Below are positions 1-11,237 of a stretch of DNA of 64,000 nt, piece after piece (the first letter of the stretch is position 1; each line of letters opens with the position of its first letter). The notes under the pieces were generated by a model that saw nothing but the letters and a program-made list of their open reading frames with translations, did not search any database and was not told the DNA's origin. A program made the translations under genes and the position numbers. Source of the DNA: Neoceratodus forsteri (Eukaryota > Chordata > Ceratodontiformes > Ceratodontidae); the NCBI GenBank assembly GCA_016271365.2, contig JADMNL010000022.1, positions 223,300,501 through 223,364,500 on the forward strand, in the 5' to 3' direction.

Positions 1-395
1 TTTTTGACTCCTATAATCCTATGAGTGCTATGAAACCACCAGAGTCAAATGTTGATGAATTACTTTTGGTGACTGACTGTTTGGCTTATTTACACAGATT
101 CTGTAACCTGTTACTTCTCTGTCTCTCTGCATTTTATTTTGCTTAAGAAGACCTGGCAGTGAGAATTAATAAAGGTTACATTTGTTGTTTCACAAATACA
201 GGACAGTGCTATAAATTTTACATTATAAAATGGGTCTTGAAAATCCTGTAACCTCATTGGTCAAAACATGTCACATGACCATATGCAAATCTTGGAACAC
301 ACAACTGGTAAAGATCTCAGTAATTAAATGTTTACTTTCTTTGAACCTAATTCATTTTTTATTTTAAATTTTAATAACAGATTCATTTTATAATC
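1..395. other. No recognised feature
   Basis: AT-rich sequence without a convincing reading frame, tandem repeat or known transposon motif. I see nothing assignable here. Confidence 0.4.
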
Positions 396-538
396 GCAAT
401 AATGCACTTCTGGGCATGTGTAGTTGTGGGATTTATACACTTCTTGTGTGGTTGAAGTCACTCGGCTGCGTCTCGTGACACACCACACAAGGCGTGTGTA
501 AATCTCACAACAACACATGCCCTGTTGTGCATTATTGC
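396..538. repeat. Foldback palindrome, about 65-bp arms
   Basis: The left arm starts GCAATAATGCAC and the right arm ends with GTGCATTATTGC. Read on the other strand, the right arm follows the left for about 65 bases, including matching GGGCATGTG, TTGTGTGG and ATTTA.ACAC blocks. The centre is near 467. This is a short inverted-repeat element with almost no loop, of the kind left by non-autonomous foldback or MITE-type DNA transposons. No coding capacity. A short frame through it is just the palindrome translated. Confidence 0.7.
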
Positions 539-1319
539 TTAATTTGCAACAGATCTATTGTGTTGGAGCAGTACTGCATTGTTCATACATGATCTCATAT
601 AAATGCTCTGCTTCAATACTGTCAGCATTGTATATTAGATACATGGGTGGCAATTTGTTGTCACAGTGGTGCACCCTAATGTGATTTTTTTTTACAATGC
701 TATATTGTACTAGTCGCAAGAGAAATAACTGCTCTGCATGTCCACATGAGACACAATTCCTTCATGTACCCCTGAATTATGTTTTGGGTATCCTATCTGC
801 AAGTTATCAGATCATTTACTAAAAAGGATGTAACACTTTTCAAGCATATTCTGACTTTGAAATGAGTGCTGTAACATGGTAATCTACATGTAAAAAAAAT
901 CAAGCTGTGTCTCCACGCATGCGCATTAGTGCTGACTCTAATGCGCTAATGCTCATATGCAAGACACAGCTTAAATTTGTAGATACCAATCACCATATGT
1001 TACAGTGCTCGATTCAAAGTAGGAATAACCTTGTAAAGCTCTTCAGCCTTTTTAGTAAACAATCTGATAACTTGCAGATAGGATACACAAAAAAATTCAT
1101 GTACCGTTGACACTTGACATTTTACAAATGGCAGTTTCTGACCACATGAATGTTCGGAACCTTGGTGAGACTTTACGTGACTGTTATGAGGCAGGTAGTG
1201 GTCAGCTGGGACTTTAGCCATGTGTTTGTTGTGATATTTACACACAGCTAAAGCCCCACTTTGACAAATCAGTTTACATGATTTTTCTTGCTCATTTTAT
1301 AATCCTGAATGCATCATCC
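539..1319. other. No recognised feature
   Basis: AT-rich, non-coding by eye. There is one short local repetition of GCGCATTAGTGC / AATGCGCTAATGC near 920-952. No transposon motif or gene seen. Confidence 0.35.
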
Positions 1320-2000
1320 CCCGAGTGCACTGCAAATGCCTAGACATTTTTTTTGACAACTATAACCAATAAGGCCTAAGGAATCTGAACTAGTGCCCCT
1401 TTGGAGAAATTTCTGGTGTTATTAAATTTGTATAATATTTTAGGGCTTGCTAAATTCCCTGATAACATTGGTTAAACTGAAGACATGTAGGCCCAGGAAG
1501 GGAACTCGCACCTCCAGATTTGTAGAAGTGGAACTATCATCTCAAGGTAGTAGAACACTCCTATGTTGCTACATCTAAATGTTTAAGAATATTTCGTGAC
1601 ATCTGTTCCTGCTGCAGAAACAAAATCTAAGAAACAAATTTGTGTTTCTTTGCTATTTGTGTTTTGCAATGTATATTTGCTACTGTTCCAATCCATGACA
1701 TTCTTAACAAGGATCCTACTCTACTTAATTTTCTTCACTGAGAAACCTTAAGATACCCCTGTCCTCTACTCAAATTTCAGAACAGCATTATTCCTCTGCA
1801 GACAACTAATACTGCCCCCAAAGAAAGTCAATGGTTATAATGTATATAGTGCCATAAGGTCAAGCAGGTGAGCAAGTTGCAGTTGTTGGGATTCAAAGAT
1901 GTCATCAGATTCACAGCTCTCTACTTTCTCATCTAGTTTACCAATCCCACTTTGTTTCTCACGATTCCCCATAACTAAATATTCAGACCACAATCCGCCT
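1320..2000. repeat. Unclassified dispersed repeat, copy A
   Basis: This stretch matches 20120-20975 in the same orientation over most of its length. Shared blocks include CTGCTGCAGAAACA / CTGCTGCTGAAAAA, ACAAATTT.T.TT, CTTAACAAGGA.C, CTGAGAAACC / CTGAAACC, ACAGCATTATTC and CTTTCTC.....TTTACCAATCC / CTTACCAATCC. The copies are diverged and contain indels, so the event is old. It is either an uncharacterised transposon or a segmental duplication. No coding frame seen. Confidence 0.6.
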
Positions 2001-2279
2001 TCATTCCTTCAGTTTATAAAGCTGAGCATTTGTTAGCAGAAACATCACAATATACACGTTTAAAATTATGTAATCAAAATCACAGTATCCATCTAGAGAC
2101 ACCATTAATCACAATTAATAATGAAACAACACTTTAAAACATCTGAACAAAATAAGAAATACAGTACACCAATGAAGAAACTAATCATGTCAGAAACATC
2201 ATTGTCAGAAAACTAAATGATTTCTTTTTGTTGAGTAGCAAACTTGCTTTTTTAAATGCTTGCTGTTCCAACACATAGC
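2001..2279. other. No recognised feature
   Basis: AT-rich sequence with no repeat partner or reading frame that I could identify. Confidence 0.3.
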
Positions 2280-2810
2280 CCCCCACCATTAGCCACATTT
2301 CAACACATGCAGGGCCTTGACATGGCCTTCCTCATTTGAATGGCAAATATGCAGATTTTTCAGTTCCTCCCTAGGACATCCCCATCCTTAAATTAAGGAC
2401 TTTGTCCATATCATTCAGCAGCTCCAATGAATACCAGTTTTTTAGCCCTGCTTCTCTGTTTTCCAGCCCCGGATTCTTTCCCTGCTCCACACACAATAGC
2501 ATACACTTTGTTTAGCTTTCCATTTCCTCCCTGTCTCTTTGAGGATGTCACTAAGCCTGATAAATTACACTCCAATCAATCATTCAACCAATACATCCAA
2601 ACCCCCTGAGCAGCCCTCACTTCCTTCCGCATATCCCCAAATATATAACTAGTTATTATGGAGCCATTCTTTCCCATCTGTCCTCAGCACTGATTCTCTG
2701 TTACAAGTTCAGGTATTTCTTTCCAGGTTGATGTTGTTGCCATGTTGGGGCATTCCCTGAAATATGGAGGCATAAATCATGCTTAGCACCTATGTTTCTA
2801 TGTTTCTGTA
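2280..2810. repeat. Unclassified dispersed repeat ending in CATAG-type tail
   Basis: Two parts recur elsewhere in the window. 2300-2400 (CAGGGCCTTGACATGGCC..TTCATTTGAA) matches 26560-26650. 2605-2790 (CCCTGAGCAG, ATATATAACTAGTTAT, CATCTGTCCTCAGCACTGA, ATATGGAGGC.TAAA) matches 39737-39925. It ends CTATGTTTCTATGTTTCTG, the reverse of the CATAGAAACATAG tail seen on CR1 copies here. At 39.7 kb the related sequence lies just upstream of a minus-strand LINE ORF, so this may be LINE 5' UTR or a SINE-like derivative. Confidence 0.5.
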
Positions 2811-3395
2811 ATAATGGTTGCTACACATCACAAACAGTTATAATAGTATAGGTTCAATGATAATAAGCTGCCTAAGTGAGGAGTTCTGCTTGTGTAACCA
2901 AGGGACTACTACCCTGATGGCTACCATGAAGGAAAAATAACCCAAGTGAGTAGGGAGCCACCCACAGAGGTGCTGCAGGAGCATAATTCCTTTTGGCTAA
3001 AGCTACTTTAGAAAGGAGCCCTAAAGAACTGCAAAGCAGGTGGTGAATGCTGAAACTGACAGGAATAATGACACACAGCTGAAGGTAGTGAGATTACTGA
3101 TAGCAGACAGAGGCATGACTTCCATAAGGAGAGAGGGAACAGCAGAACTGTAGGAGGATAAGCAAGCTACAATTCAAACCCAACTCATAGCAGAAATCCT
3201 ACTACTTGGGAAAATTCTACAATTAAGTGTAAACACTACATTATGGCTTTTGGCACTCAGGAAAAAAAACTGCAGGAAATTTCTGGAGAAATGTAGAGGA
3301 AACAATGTATAAAGCAGATGCAGCTTGCAAACCAAAATACGAAAATACAAAATAAGGATACAATCAAAGATACAGAGGCAGCAATAACTGAGAAA
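2811..3395. other. No recognised feature
   Basis: No coding frame, tandem repeat or recognisable transposon. There is a purine-leaning segment near 2980-3180. Confidence 0.3.
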
Positions 3396-3403
3396 AGCAC
3401 AGC

Positions 3404-4263
3404 GTTTTTGTTTTCTATTTAATATACTTTATTAGTTTTAAAGAACAACATCAACAAACTACATAACACACAAAAAATGCATAAATAAATAAAAAATGCA
3501 GGACAAAGACCCATCCACACCCACCAGATTACAGCAGCCCACAAATGTGAAACAATGCCCCTTAAAGCATCTATCAGATTATACATGTAATACAGAAAGC
3601 TGCAGAACTGGCCTTTATCATTAAAATGAATAAACCAGTAAGTCAAGGCTTCATCAGCCAAGAGGCAATGTTGCCTCAAGTTTCAAATAGTAGGGTGGCA
3701 TGTAAAGTTTACCAGTTCTACTTTTAAGAAGAAAGCCAGTCATTTATACTAGTTATTGTTTTTCTGCTTGTAAGACAAATGCAATTTATTTGTGCCATTC
3801 CACAGAAGTAGGTTTATTAGAGTGAAGCCAATACTGTAAAATGATTTCTTTTAGCACAAGCTGAAAGCAAGGACATATTGATGTTTTTGCTGCCCCAATA
3901 ATTTATCCTGTTAATCACCAATAAGGCAAATATCTGGTGGAAAAGAGTAGTCTAGGCCTAATATGGGATCCAGTCTAGATTTAACTGCATCTCAAAAAGG
4001 CTGAACTCTTACATTTCCACACAATGTGCAATAAAGTAGCTGGATTTTTGGAACATTGTGAAAACTGATCAGAGGCTATTTTCCCCATTTTAAATAATTT
4101 AGTGGAAGTATAATGTAAATTATAAAGATGTTTCAATTGCATAACGTGGTAGTTATCATATTTAAGAAAGGTATATATGTTGGTCCATATGTCATGCCAA
4201 TTATATGAACTGGTAACTATGATGTTTGCAAGAAAAAAGCATAGCATAAAACAACATTTATAC
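3404..4263 (-). mobile_element. 5'-truncated L1/Tx1-like LINE, 3' end
   Basis: On the minus strand, 4263-3981 encodes the C-terminal part of an L1-type ORF2. It carries the signature around HYTSTKLFKMGKIASDQFSQC followed by a Cys/His pair in LLHIVWKC, which resembles the L1 tail pattern with a GT..H..W.C motif. A second minus-strand frame at 3679-3419 continues towards the 3' end after a frameshift. The element ends next to a T-rich stretch on the plus strand, equal to a poly(A) tail on the minus strand. AGCACAGC occurs at both edges (3396-3403 and 4264-4271) and may be a short target-site duplication. Only the last 0.86 kb remains. Confidence 0.65.
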
Positions 4264-4329
4264 AGCACAGCAGAAGATGGGAAACCATGGGAGAAGGTAA
4301 AACTGGTCAGTGCATGTTGAGGTTGGGAC

Positions 4330-4650
4330 AGTGCTGAGGACATTGAACTGGGGGGGGGTGCTGAGGAAGAGAGGCTCTGAGGAGAGGATAAGAACTTATG
4401 TAGGAGATAGAACGGAAAAAGAGGGTGCAGGAAGTTGCCTAAGGAGATGTCTAAAGGTGGGAAGTGAAGGGGAGAAGCAAAGGGCATGGAAGCAGATTCC
4501 AGAAGGAAGGAAAGTGGTAAGAAAAGGAAGTATGTCCAGCAGAAGAGTAAGGGTGGGGAATGTAGAAGGTGCGGGAATCCCTGCAGTAAAGAGAGTAGGA
4601 AGGGTGGGGAAGGGTAAGATCAGTAAAGAAAGGTATGATGGGGGGACCCC
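4330..4650. repeat. Purine-rich tract
   Basis: About 300 bases of the plus strand are dominated by G and A (GGGGGGG, GAGGAAGAGAGG, GGAAGGAAAG, GGAAGGGTGGGG). It gives long spurious frames on both strands but no domain that I recognise. Its composition differs from both flanks. Such a tract can form unusual DNA structures, but no function is shown here. Confidence 0.6.
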
Positions 4651-5129
4651 AAACTAGTGTGTGGCAGTGATGGCAGTGCAGTTGGCCTGACAGCGTGATG
4701 GCAAAGGGAGGATGGAGAGTGAAGAATAGAGGGAGCAGTAATGTGTACAATGTGGAGCCAGTGGCAAAATGACAAAAGGTCTTACACAAGGTGTCCAGTC
4801 TGGCAAGGGAGATGGAAGAGTTGTGCCATAGACTATGTCTGCATAGTCAAAGGCTGGGAGAATCATTTTTATGTTTGCTTGCATGCATGTGCAAGAAACA
4901 TAGTGCCATCATCCGAGTTTTCCAGAGGTGTGTCAGCCTCTTCCAATTCAGTCAGTGTGTTTGCAGGCACAGTCGCAGTGCTCCAATCATTGCTCCAGCT
5001 GTCTGTGACAGCAGTTGAAAATTCAGTGGCATACAGTTGAAAGGGAGAGCTCCGCTTCAGTGAGCAGAGCTCCCCCCCTCAACACGCATGCATATTGCAT
5101 GCTCACACGCTCCCCCCCCATGCACATAC
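4651..5129. other. No recognised feature
   Basis: Mixed composition with several overlapping short frames and no recognisable domain. Nothing assignable. Confidence 0.3.
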
Positions 5130-5134
5130 TGTAT

Positions 5135-5320
5135 AGCCAACGGGGTGCCCATTGCCCGCCAGCTCCACGTCACCCCCAAAAGCTTTCCAGGTGCCATGCT
5201 GGGAGCCCACCGTGGCACACATCCATATGGCCAACAGGGGTGCCCAATCCCCCGTCAGCTCCAGACCCCCGAAACAGCCTTACAGCTGCCCCTCTGGGAG
5301 CCCACCCCAGCGTGGCAAAT
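5135..5320. repeat. Two-copy tandem repeat, about 93-bp unit
   Basis: GCCAACGGGGTGCCC...GCTCCA.....CTGGGAGCCCACC.TGGCA is repeated as GCCAACAGGGGTGCCC...GCTCCA....CTGGGAGCCCACC.CAGCGTGGCA at a spacing of about 93 bases. The stretch is C-rich and reads as proline-rich low-complexity protein in several frames, which I do not regard as coding. Confidence 0.6.
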
Positions 5321-5569
5321 GTTCCCCGTCGTCTTCCTTAAAGAAAAAAAAAAAACCTGTAAAACAGAAAACATTCCCTTGGCATTCTCCCAGCCCACCA
5401 GTGCCCACCCACTGTGCACCCTGCCTCCCCACCCCCCCCCACCACATACTAACCTCTGGAGTCCAGCGTGACGATCTTCGGTGGACCGGGAACACGTCTG
5501 CACTCTTCAAAGCCGACCGCGAACTGAGGAAATGATGGTAAGCTGTATAATGTAATAGATAGGGTTTTT

Positions 5570-7012
5570 TCAACTTTGCTGCATACCTTGGGCATTTTTG
5601 GGAATTTTTGCACCAACTTTTCAACATGGGGTTTTTGGGACCCCTTCTCATGAGTGCTGTCACTGTCATGGCGTTAATCGGGCTCGAAGGGTGATTTTGC
5701 AGTCACTGCGCAAAATCACCTTTCAGAACTGATTAATAAAATGACACTGCCAGTGTTCATAAGGTGGTCTCTCAAAAAGCCTATTTTGAAAATTTGGTGG
5801 AAAAATTCTAAAACGACTGTTTTACAAGCGCGCATTGCACAGTTCCTACGCACGCTTGTAAGTTCGCAAATTTTCAATATTTTCACTCCAGATTTTCAAT
5901 ATTGCCATTTTACCACACCTCCTTATGAGCAGTGCAGCTGTCATTTTTCACATCTTGCCCCAAATGTGTTTTCACCCATGTAGCGCACAATGGCGAAGTC
6001 GGTGTGCGAAATCAATTTACGGGACACATTAAGAAAATCACAGTGACACTGTTCATGAGCAGACATCTTAAAATGGCTATGTTGAAAATCTGGTGAAAAA
6101 ATTCCCAAAAATGACTGTTTTAGGAGTGCACGTTGCGCAGTTCCAACGCACGCTGGCAAGTTTGCGAATTTGTAATATTTGCACACCGGATTTTCAACAG
6201 TGCCATTTTACCGCACTTCCTTATGAGCAGTACAGCTACCATTTTTCACATCTCGCCCAAAATGTGTTTCCGCACATGTAGCGCACAGTGGTACAGTTGG
6301 TGTGCGAAAACAATGTTTGGGACAGATTAAGAAAATCACAGTGACACTGGTTATGAGCAGAGGTCTTAAAATGGCTATGTTGAAAATTTGGTGACAAAAC
6401 TCCATAAAATGACTGTGTTATGAGTGAACATTGTGTAGTTTCCACACACCCTCGTAAGTTCATGAATTTGTAATATTTTCAGTCCAGATTTTCACCAGTG
6501 GCATTTTTCCACACCTCCTTATGAACAGTACAGCTGTCGTTTTCCACAACATGGCCGAAATTTTTTTTCACACTTTCAGCACAGAAATGCATGGTCGTTG
6601 TGGGAAATCATTGTTTGGGACAGATAAAGCAAATCACACTGACACTGTTCATGATCGGAGGTCCCAAAATGCCTGTGTTAACAATCTGCTGTAAAAAAAA
6701 TCCCCAAACTAGTTACATTACGGGTGTGCGTTGCACAGTTTATACGCACGCTTGTGACTTCACCAGTTTTTTTAATATTTTCACAGCAGATTTTCAACAT
6801 TGCCATTTTTTACACCTCCCCATGAACAGTACTGCTGTCATTTTTCACATCCTGTTCAGAATGTGTTTTTGCACCTGTGGTGCCAAATGCTGTAGTCGCT
6901 GTGCAAAAGCAGTTTTGGCTAACAAACTGATATTGCCACTGTTCATGAGGTGGGGTCAAAAATCCATGTTGAAAATTTGGGTGAAAATACCAACGAATGC
7001 CTGAGGCGTTAG
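5570..7012. repeat. Palindromic satellite array, about 300-bp unit
   Basis: A block CCTTATGAGCAGT (or CCATGAACAGT) recurs at about 5923, 6221, 6519 and 6820, a period of 298-301 bases. Each unit is itself an inverted repeat. The first half runs TTCATGAGCAG..AAAATGGC.ATGTTGAAAAT.TGGTG. The second half, on the other strand, reads CTCATAAGGAGG..TAAAATGGCA.TATTGAAAAT.TGG. The symmetry axis sits near GCGTTGCGCAGTTCCAACGC. The array's two outer ends are also inverted copies of each other. There are about 4.7 diverged units and no coding sequence. Short frames recur with the period and are artefacts. Confidence 0.85.
5687..5722. repeat. Short perfect hairpin
   Basis: GGTGATTTTGC and GCAAAATCACC pair perfectly around a 9-10 base loop. 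It lies in the first, incomplete unit of the palindromic satellite. Confidence 0.7.
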
Positions 7013-7024
7013 GGTTTCCGACCA

Positions 7025-7378
7025 TAACGCCCCACCCTGTAAAGAATGACAGGCATCAGGGGTGTGACTTGGGATTATTGCCTGTAATGCTCACACCATT
7101 CCACCCCCACCCACACCCTGCAGCCAGTGAGAGGCATCAAGGTGTGCCTCAGACTCTTCAGCCCCAGACTTCACCCCATTCACCTATACCACACCCATCT
7201 CACCATATTTCCTGATGGAATGGGGTTCGCATAAGGGCCAAAGACCCCAAGGCACACCGTGACATTTGTCAGTGTCTGCAGGGTTGGGTGTGGTGAAATG
7301 GAGTGGTCGTTATGCCTGATGACCCAAAGGCACACCCCAATACCTGTCACTCTCTGCAGGGTGGTGGTGGGGTTGGCT
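7025..7378. repeat. Foldback palindrome, about 165-bp arms
   Basis: The left arm (CCCACCCTGTAAAGAATGAC...CCATTCCACC...CACCCTGCAGCCAGTGA) is repeated inverted in the right arm ending near 7378. The axis lies near 7200-7215. The arms carry GACCCCAAGGCACACC and GATGGAATGGGG blocks that resemble the palindrome at 46580-46919, so the two probably belong to one family. No coding sequence. Confidence 0.75.
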
Positions 7379-7439
7379 TCAGTTCAATACTTCACTGCCA
7401 TTCCTATTATGCAGCTCTGTAACTTCTACACTACCGATG

Positions 7440-7930
7440 CCAATGCCAGCAAGCAAACATTTGGCATTGACAAATGCTTGTTGGTTATTAGTTCCCTGTG
7501 AACCCGGAGAGAGAGGCAGTCTTTATTTTGATATAGGGCACCCAGTTTGGGATGGAGTTTGATGTGGATGTCATCTATGTGGACAGAGAAGTTGAGCTTG
7601 CCATCAAGCCACATGGCAAGATACTTGAAGGCAGAAACCACTTCAAGAGGGGTGCCATCTAATGTAGAGAAGGCGGAAGGGGATGAGAGCATGGCCAATT
7701 TCTGACTGGTACCAAAGGTCATAGACAATGTCTTCTTGGTACTGCCTTCAAGCTGGTTGATGTGGAACCAGTGCAGTACACTGTGGATGTCCTCCTTAAG
7801 ATGTCCACCCACAGCTGGGGCAAGTGGGCTGGAAGTATAGATGACTGAGTCATCCCCATACATATGGGTTTGTGAGAAGACACATGCACTGGGAGGATCA
7901 TTAAGGAAAATGACTTGTTGAGAGAAACAC
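7440..7930 (-). pseudogene. LINE reverse transcriptase fragment (L2/Rex1-like)
   Basis: A minus-strand open frame from about 7930 to 7440 covers the second half of a LINE reverse transcriptase. It begins around the catalytic motif, here read as MYGDDSVIYTSS where YADD is usual. It then continues through the thumb-type region with LSMTFGTSQK and LEVVSAFKYLAMWLD, which matches the LKYLG-type motif of L2/Rex1/CR1 elements. The fingers and the endonuclease are missing on the upstream side and the C-terminus on the other. The change in the first residues of the catalytic motif, and the truncation, make it a relic. Confidence 0.75.
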
Positions 7931-8419
7931 ACCTATAATTGTGGTGAACTGTAAGGTACCCATGCCTTATTATACTGGCACTATATATTATCTATCTATC
8001 TGGAATGTAATCTTATTTAATATGCAATTATAATTTATAACTGGCAGAAAACAAATGAAGCAAATGAGAGGCATTAGATGAATTGGAGACACTGGTTCTG
8101 GTGGTGTAACCACTCTTTCTAAGTATATACAACACAGACATCTGTATCTAGAAGGTGGTGTTAAGGTACTTGAGGAAGCCATCATCAGAATGTCAAGTAA
8201 GGGAGAGGTGTTGCAAGCTGGGGACTTCACTCTGCTGGACATGGCACAGAGCTTCCTACTGCAGCTTCAGCAATAAGTGGGGCTATCCTTGATTCCCTAC
8301 AATGGGCTTTACTCAGGCAGCTAGTGGAAGGGGAAGGACAGACTATCAGGGAGTGACAGGAACAGGAGATGTTGAGGTGGACACTAGTCCATTTTGAGAA
8401 GAAAGTCTCTGGAAGGGAC

Positions 8420-9111
8420 TTGCAGCTCTGAATGTGGACAAAGCCATGGGACTGGACTGATATAAGAGTTCTAAAAGAACCCAATAATGTGCTAGCTACT
8501 CCACTGACAGCCTTATTCAATAGATCACTGAAAACAAGTGTGGTTCCAGAGCACTGGAGTAAAGCTGATGTTGTTCCACTATATAAGAGCAGCAGCAGGG
8601 AGGAGGCTATCAACTATAAACCAGTCAATCTCACCTCAGTGGTGGGAGAAATTAATGGAAACCGTGCTAAAGGAAAGAGTGGTCGAGTATGGTACCACAA
8701 GACCACAGGCAGCACATAGTCATGGTGGAGGTCATTCCAAATGAATCAGACAGTGTTTGTGGCCTATCTGGACATTAGTGAGGCCTTGATCACCCTGTGG
8801 CAAACAGGAGGCCGTTAAAAACAAAATTGATCACTCTAGGGGTGGGATCGAAAGTGGTGAACTGGGTCAAAAACTTGTTAATGGATGGAAGACAGAGGGT
8901 AATGGTAAATGGCACTCATGCTAAGGACGTGAGCATGGCTTGCGGGGTGCCACAGGGCTCAGTGCTGGAAGTAGTCCTCTTCAATGACTTCATAAGTGAC
9001 ACTGCAGAAGAGCTGGAAGAGGTGGTATGCCTTTTTGCAGATGATACCAACATCTGCAGTACTGTGGAGACTCAGGAAGAGGTGGAGAGAATGGGCAGGC
9101 ACACTGCTTAG
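8420..9111 (+). mobile_element. CR1 LINE, reverse transcriptase, first part
   Basis: Plus-strand frames encode CR1 RT. The segment around PEHWSKADVVPLYKSS and YKPVNLTSVVGE is the first conserved RT block. The next frame (8797-9111) has WVKNLLMDGRQRVMVNG, GVPQGSVL and the catalytic FADDTNIC. Frameshifts and a stop separate the blocks, so it is dead. The reading frame stops at 9111 where a minus-strand CR1 begins, and the same element resumes at 11238. 8040-8420 may hold the preceding linker but is too degraded to assign firmly. Confidence 0.85.
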
Positions 9112-11237
9112 TAACATAGTAGTTGATGGCAGATAAGGACTGCTAGGCCCATCTTGTCTGCCAATATTCCCTGCCTGCATCAAAAGCCACTGATCCTATT
9201 TGATCATTGGCAATCACATCTCTTCACCCCATCTAGGGTTCCCTTATGTCTATCCCATGCATGTTCGAATCCTCCCACTGTCTCAGCACCCGCCACTTCC
9301 TGGGGTAGGCTATTCCAAGTATTCATTACCCTCTCCATGAAGACAAAGTTCTTCACATTTCCTTTTGTCCTGCCCCCTCCAATCTTATATTGTGTCCCTT
9401 TGTCCTTGTACAACTGTTGTACTGAAAAATGACACCCACCTGCACTTTGTTCAATCATTTAAGATACTTGAAGGCCTCTATCATATCCCCCACTCCCTCC
9501 TCTCCTCAAGTGTATACATATTGAGGTCTTTTAATATATCCTCATACGCTGTCTGATACAAACCCTTTACCATCGTGGCTGCCCTTCTCTGGACCACCTC
9601 CACCTTGTCTTTGCAAAGACGCGGCCTCCAAAACTGAACACCATATTCCAGATGAGGCTGCACCAGCGTTTTGTACAACAGCATCACCACCTCCCTCCAT
9701 CTGCTAGTGATACCCCTTCCTGTGTATCCCAACATCCCACTGGCACTTCTCACAACCTTGTTACACTGTTTGGCTTCCTTTAAGTAATTTGAGATTATTC
9801 CTAAATCAGTGTTTTCCCTGATGACTGTCAACAATTCCCTGCCCATCCTGTAGCTCTCGGCAAGGTTTCTTCACCCCAGGTGCATAATCCTGCACTTCTT
9901 CACATTAAACTTTAATTGCCACACCTCTGACCACACTCTCAGCCTTCTTAGATCTCTTCTCATTCTTGTGACACCCTCCAGTGTGTCTACTCTGTTGCAG
10001 ATCTTGTATCATCAGCTAATAGGCAAACCTTCCCCTCCAGCCCATCAGCAATGTCACTAATGAAGACATTAAAAAGGACTGGCCCCAGTACCAATCCTTG
10101 AGGTACCCCACTGGTCACCTTTGCTCAGATTTGATCCCATTTACTACTACCCTCTGCTTCCTGTCACTCAACCACTTGCTAACCCAACTTTCTACTTTGT
10201 GGCCCACTCCCAGGCTACCTAGCTTGTTCACTGATCTTCTGTGGGGAACTGTTTGAAGGCCTCACCGAAATCAAGGTATGCGATATCCACCACTCCTTCC
10301 TGATCCACCTCCTTCATCATCAAGTCACAAAAGTCAGTCAGATTTGTTTGACATGACCTTCTTGCTGTGAATCTATGATGTCTTGGATCCTGTGCTCCCA
10401 TGATTTCCAAGTGTGCAACAATCCTCTCCTTAAGCAGCACCTCCATGATCTTACCCACTACTGAGGTGAGGCTGACCAGCCTGTAGTTTTCTGCCTCCTT
10501 CCTGCTATCACTCTTGTGGAGAGGGACTAGATTTGCCCCCTTCCAGTCCTCTGGACCCCCTCCCATATCAAGTGATTCACTAAGCAGAGCCACCAGCAGT
10601 GCTGCTAGCACTGTCCACAATTCCTTTAATATCCTGGGGTATATATCATCTGGTCCCATCACTTTGTCCACCCTCAGTTTTGTGAGTTCCTCTGGTGTTT
10701 GTCCATCCCTCTGTTTTTGCTGCCACCTAGATGTGGTCCCTGTCTCTCCCCCTCTATCATGAATATCAAACAGAAGTATTCATTTAGTATCAATGCCTTT
10801 TCATGGTCCCCCTCTATACACACCCCTCCTACCCCTTTGAGCCTTCCAAGACCCCCCCAGCATTCTTTCTATCACTAAAGTATCTATAAAATGTCTTGTC
10901 CACCCTCTTTACCACCTGTGCTAATCTCTCCTCTGTCTGCGCCTTTGTGCTCCTAACCACTTTCCCCACATCCATCTGTCTCTCTAGGTACACTGCCCTG
11001 TCCTCATCCTTCTGAGTCTCCTTGTACTTTATGAATGCCCTCTTTTTGTCTTTCACTTTCTCTGCCACCTCCTTTGTGAACCGTAGTGGTTTGTTCCTTC
11101 TGTTTCCCTTGCTCCTCAGCCTAATGCATTGATTTGTTGCATACACTGTGGCTTCTTTTAGGTGTGCCCACTGCTCCTCAATCCCTCCCCCTTGATCGCT
11201 TCTTGCATGGGCATCTCTAATCTGTCTCCCCATCCTC
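9112..11237 (-). mobile_element. CR1 LINE inserted inside the plus-strand CR1
   Basis: Read from 11237 down to 9112. 11233-10829 is the linker after the endonuclease (lysine-rich, AFIKYKETQKDEDRAVY). 10671-10228 is the RT N-terminal half with VPLHKSDSRKEAENYRLVSL and AYLDFGEAFKQF. The middle of the RT is broken. 9846-9481 carries the C-terminal RT region (HLEYGVQFWRP, VQRRAATMVKGL). 9458-9204 holds the final WNSLPQEV block. The 3' end is the GGCAGATAAGGACTGCTAGGCCCATC motif and TAACATAGTAG at 9112-9165. It is 5'-truncated and lies head-to-head with its host element. Confidence 0.85.

Noticed and set aside
4310..4657. 115-codon frame in a purine-rich stretch
   Set aside because: Stop codons are scarce because of the biased composition, and the protein has no domain character.
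5015..5535. Overlapping proline-rich frames
   Set aside because: They come from a C-rich two-copy tandem repeat and are open in several frames at once, which is typical of low complexity.
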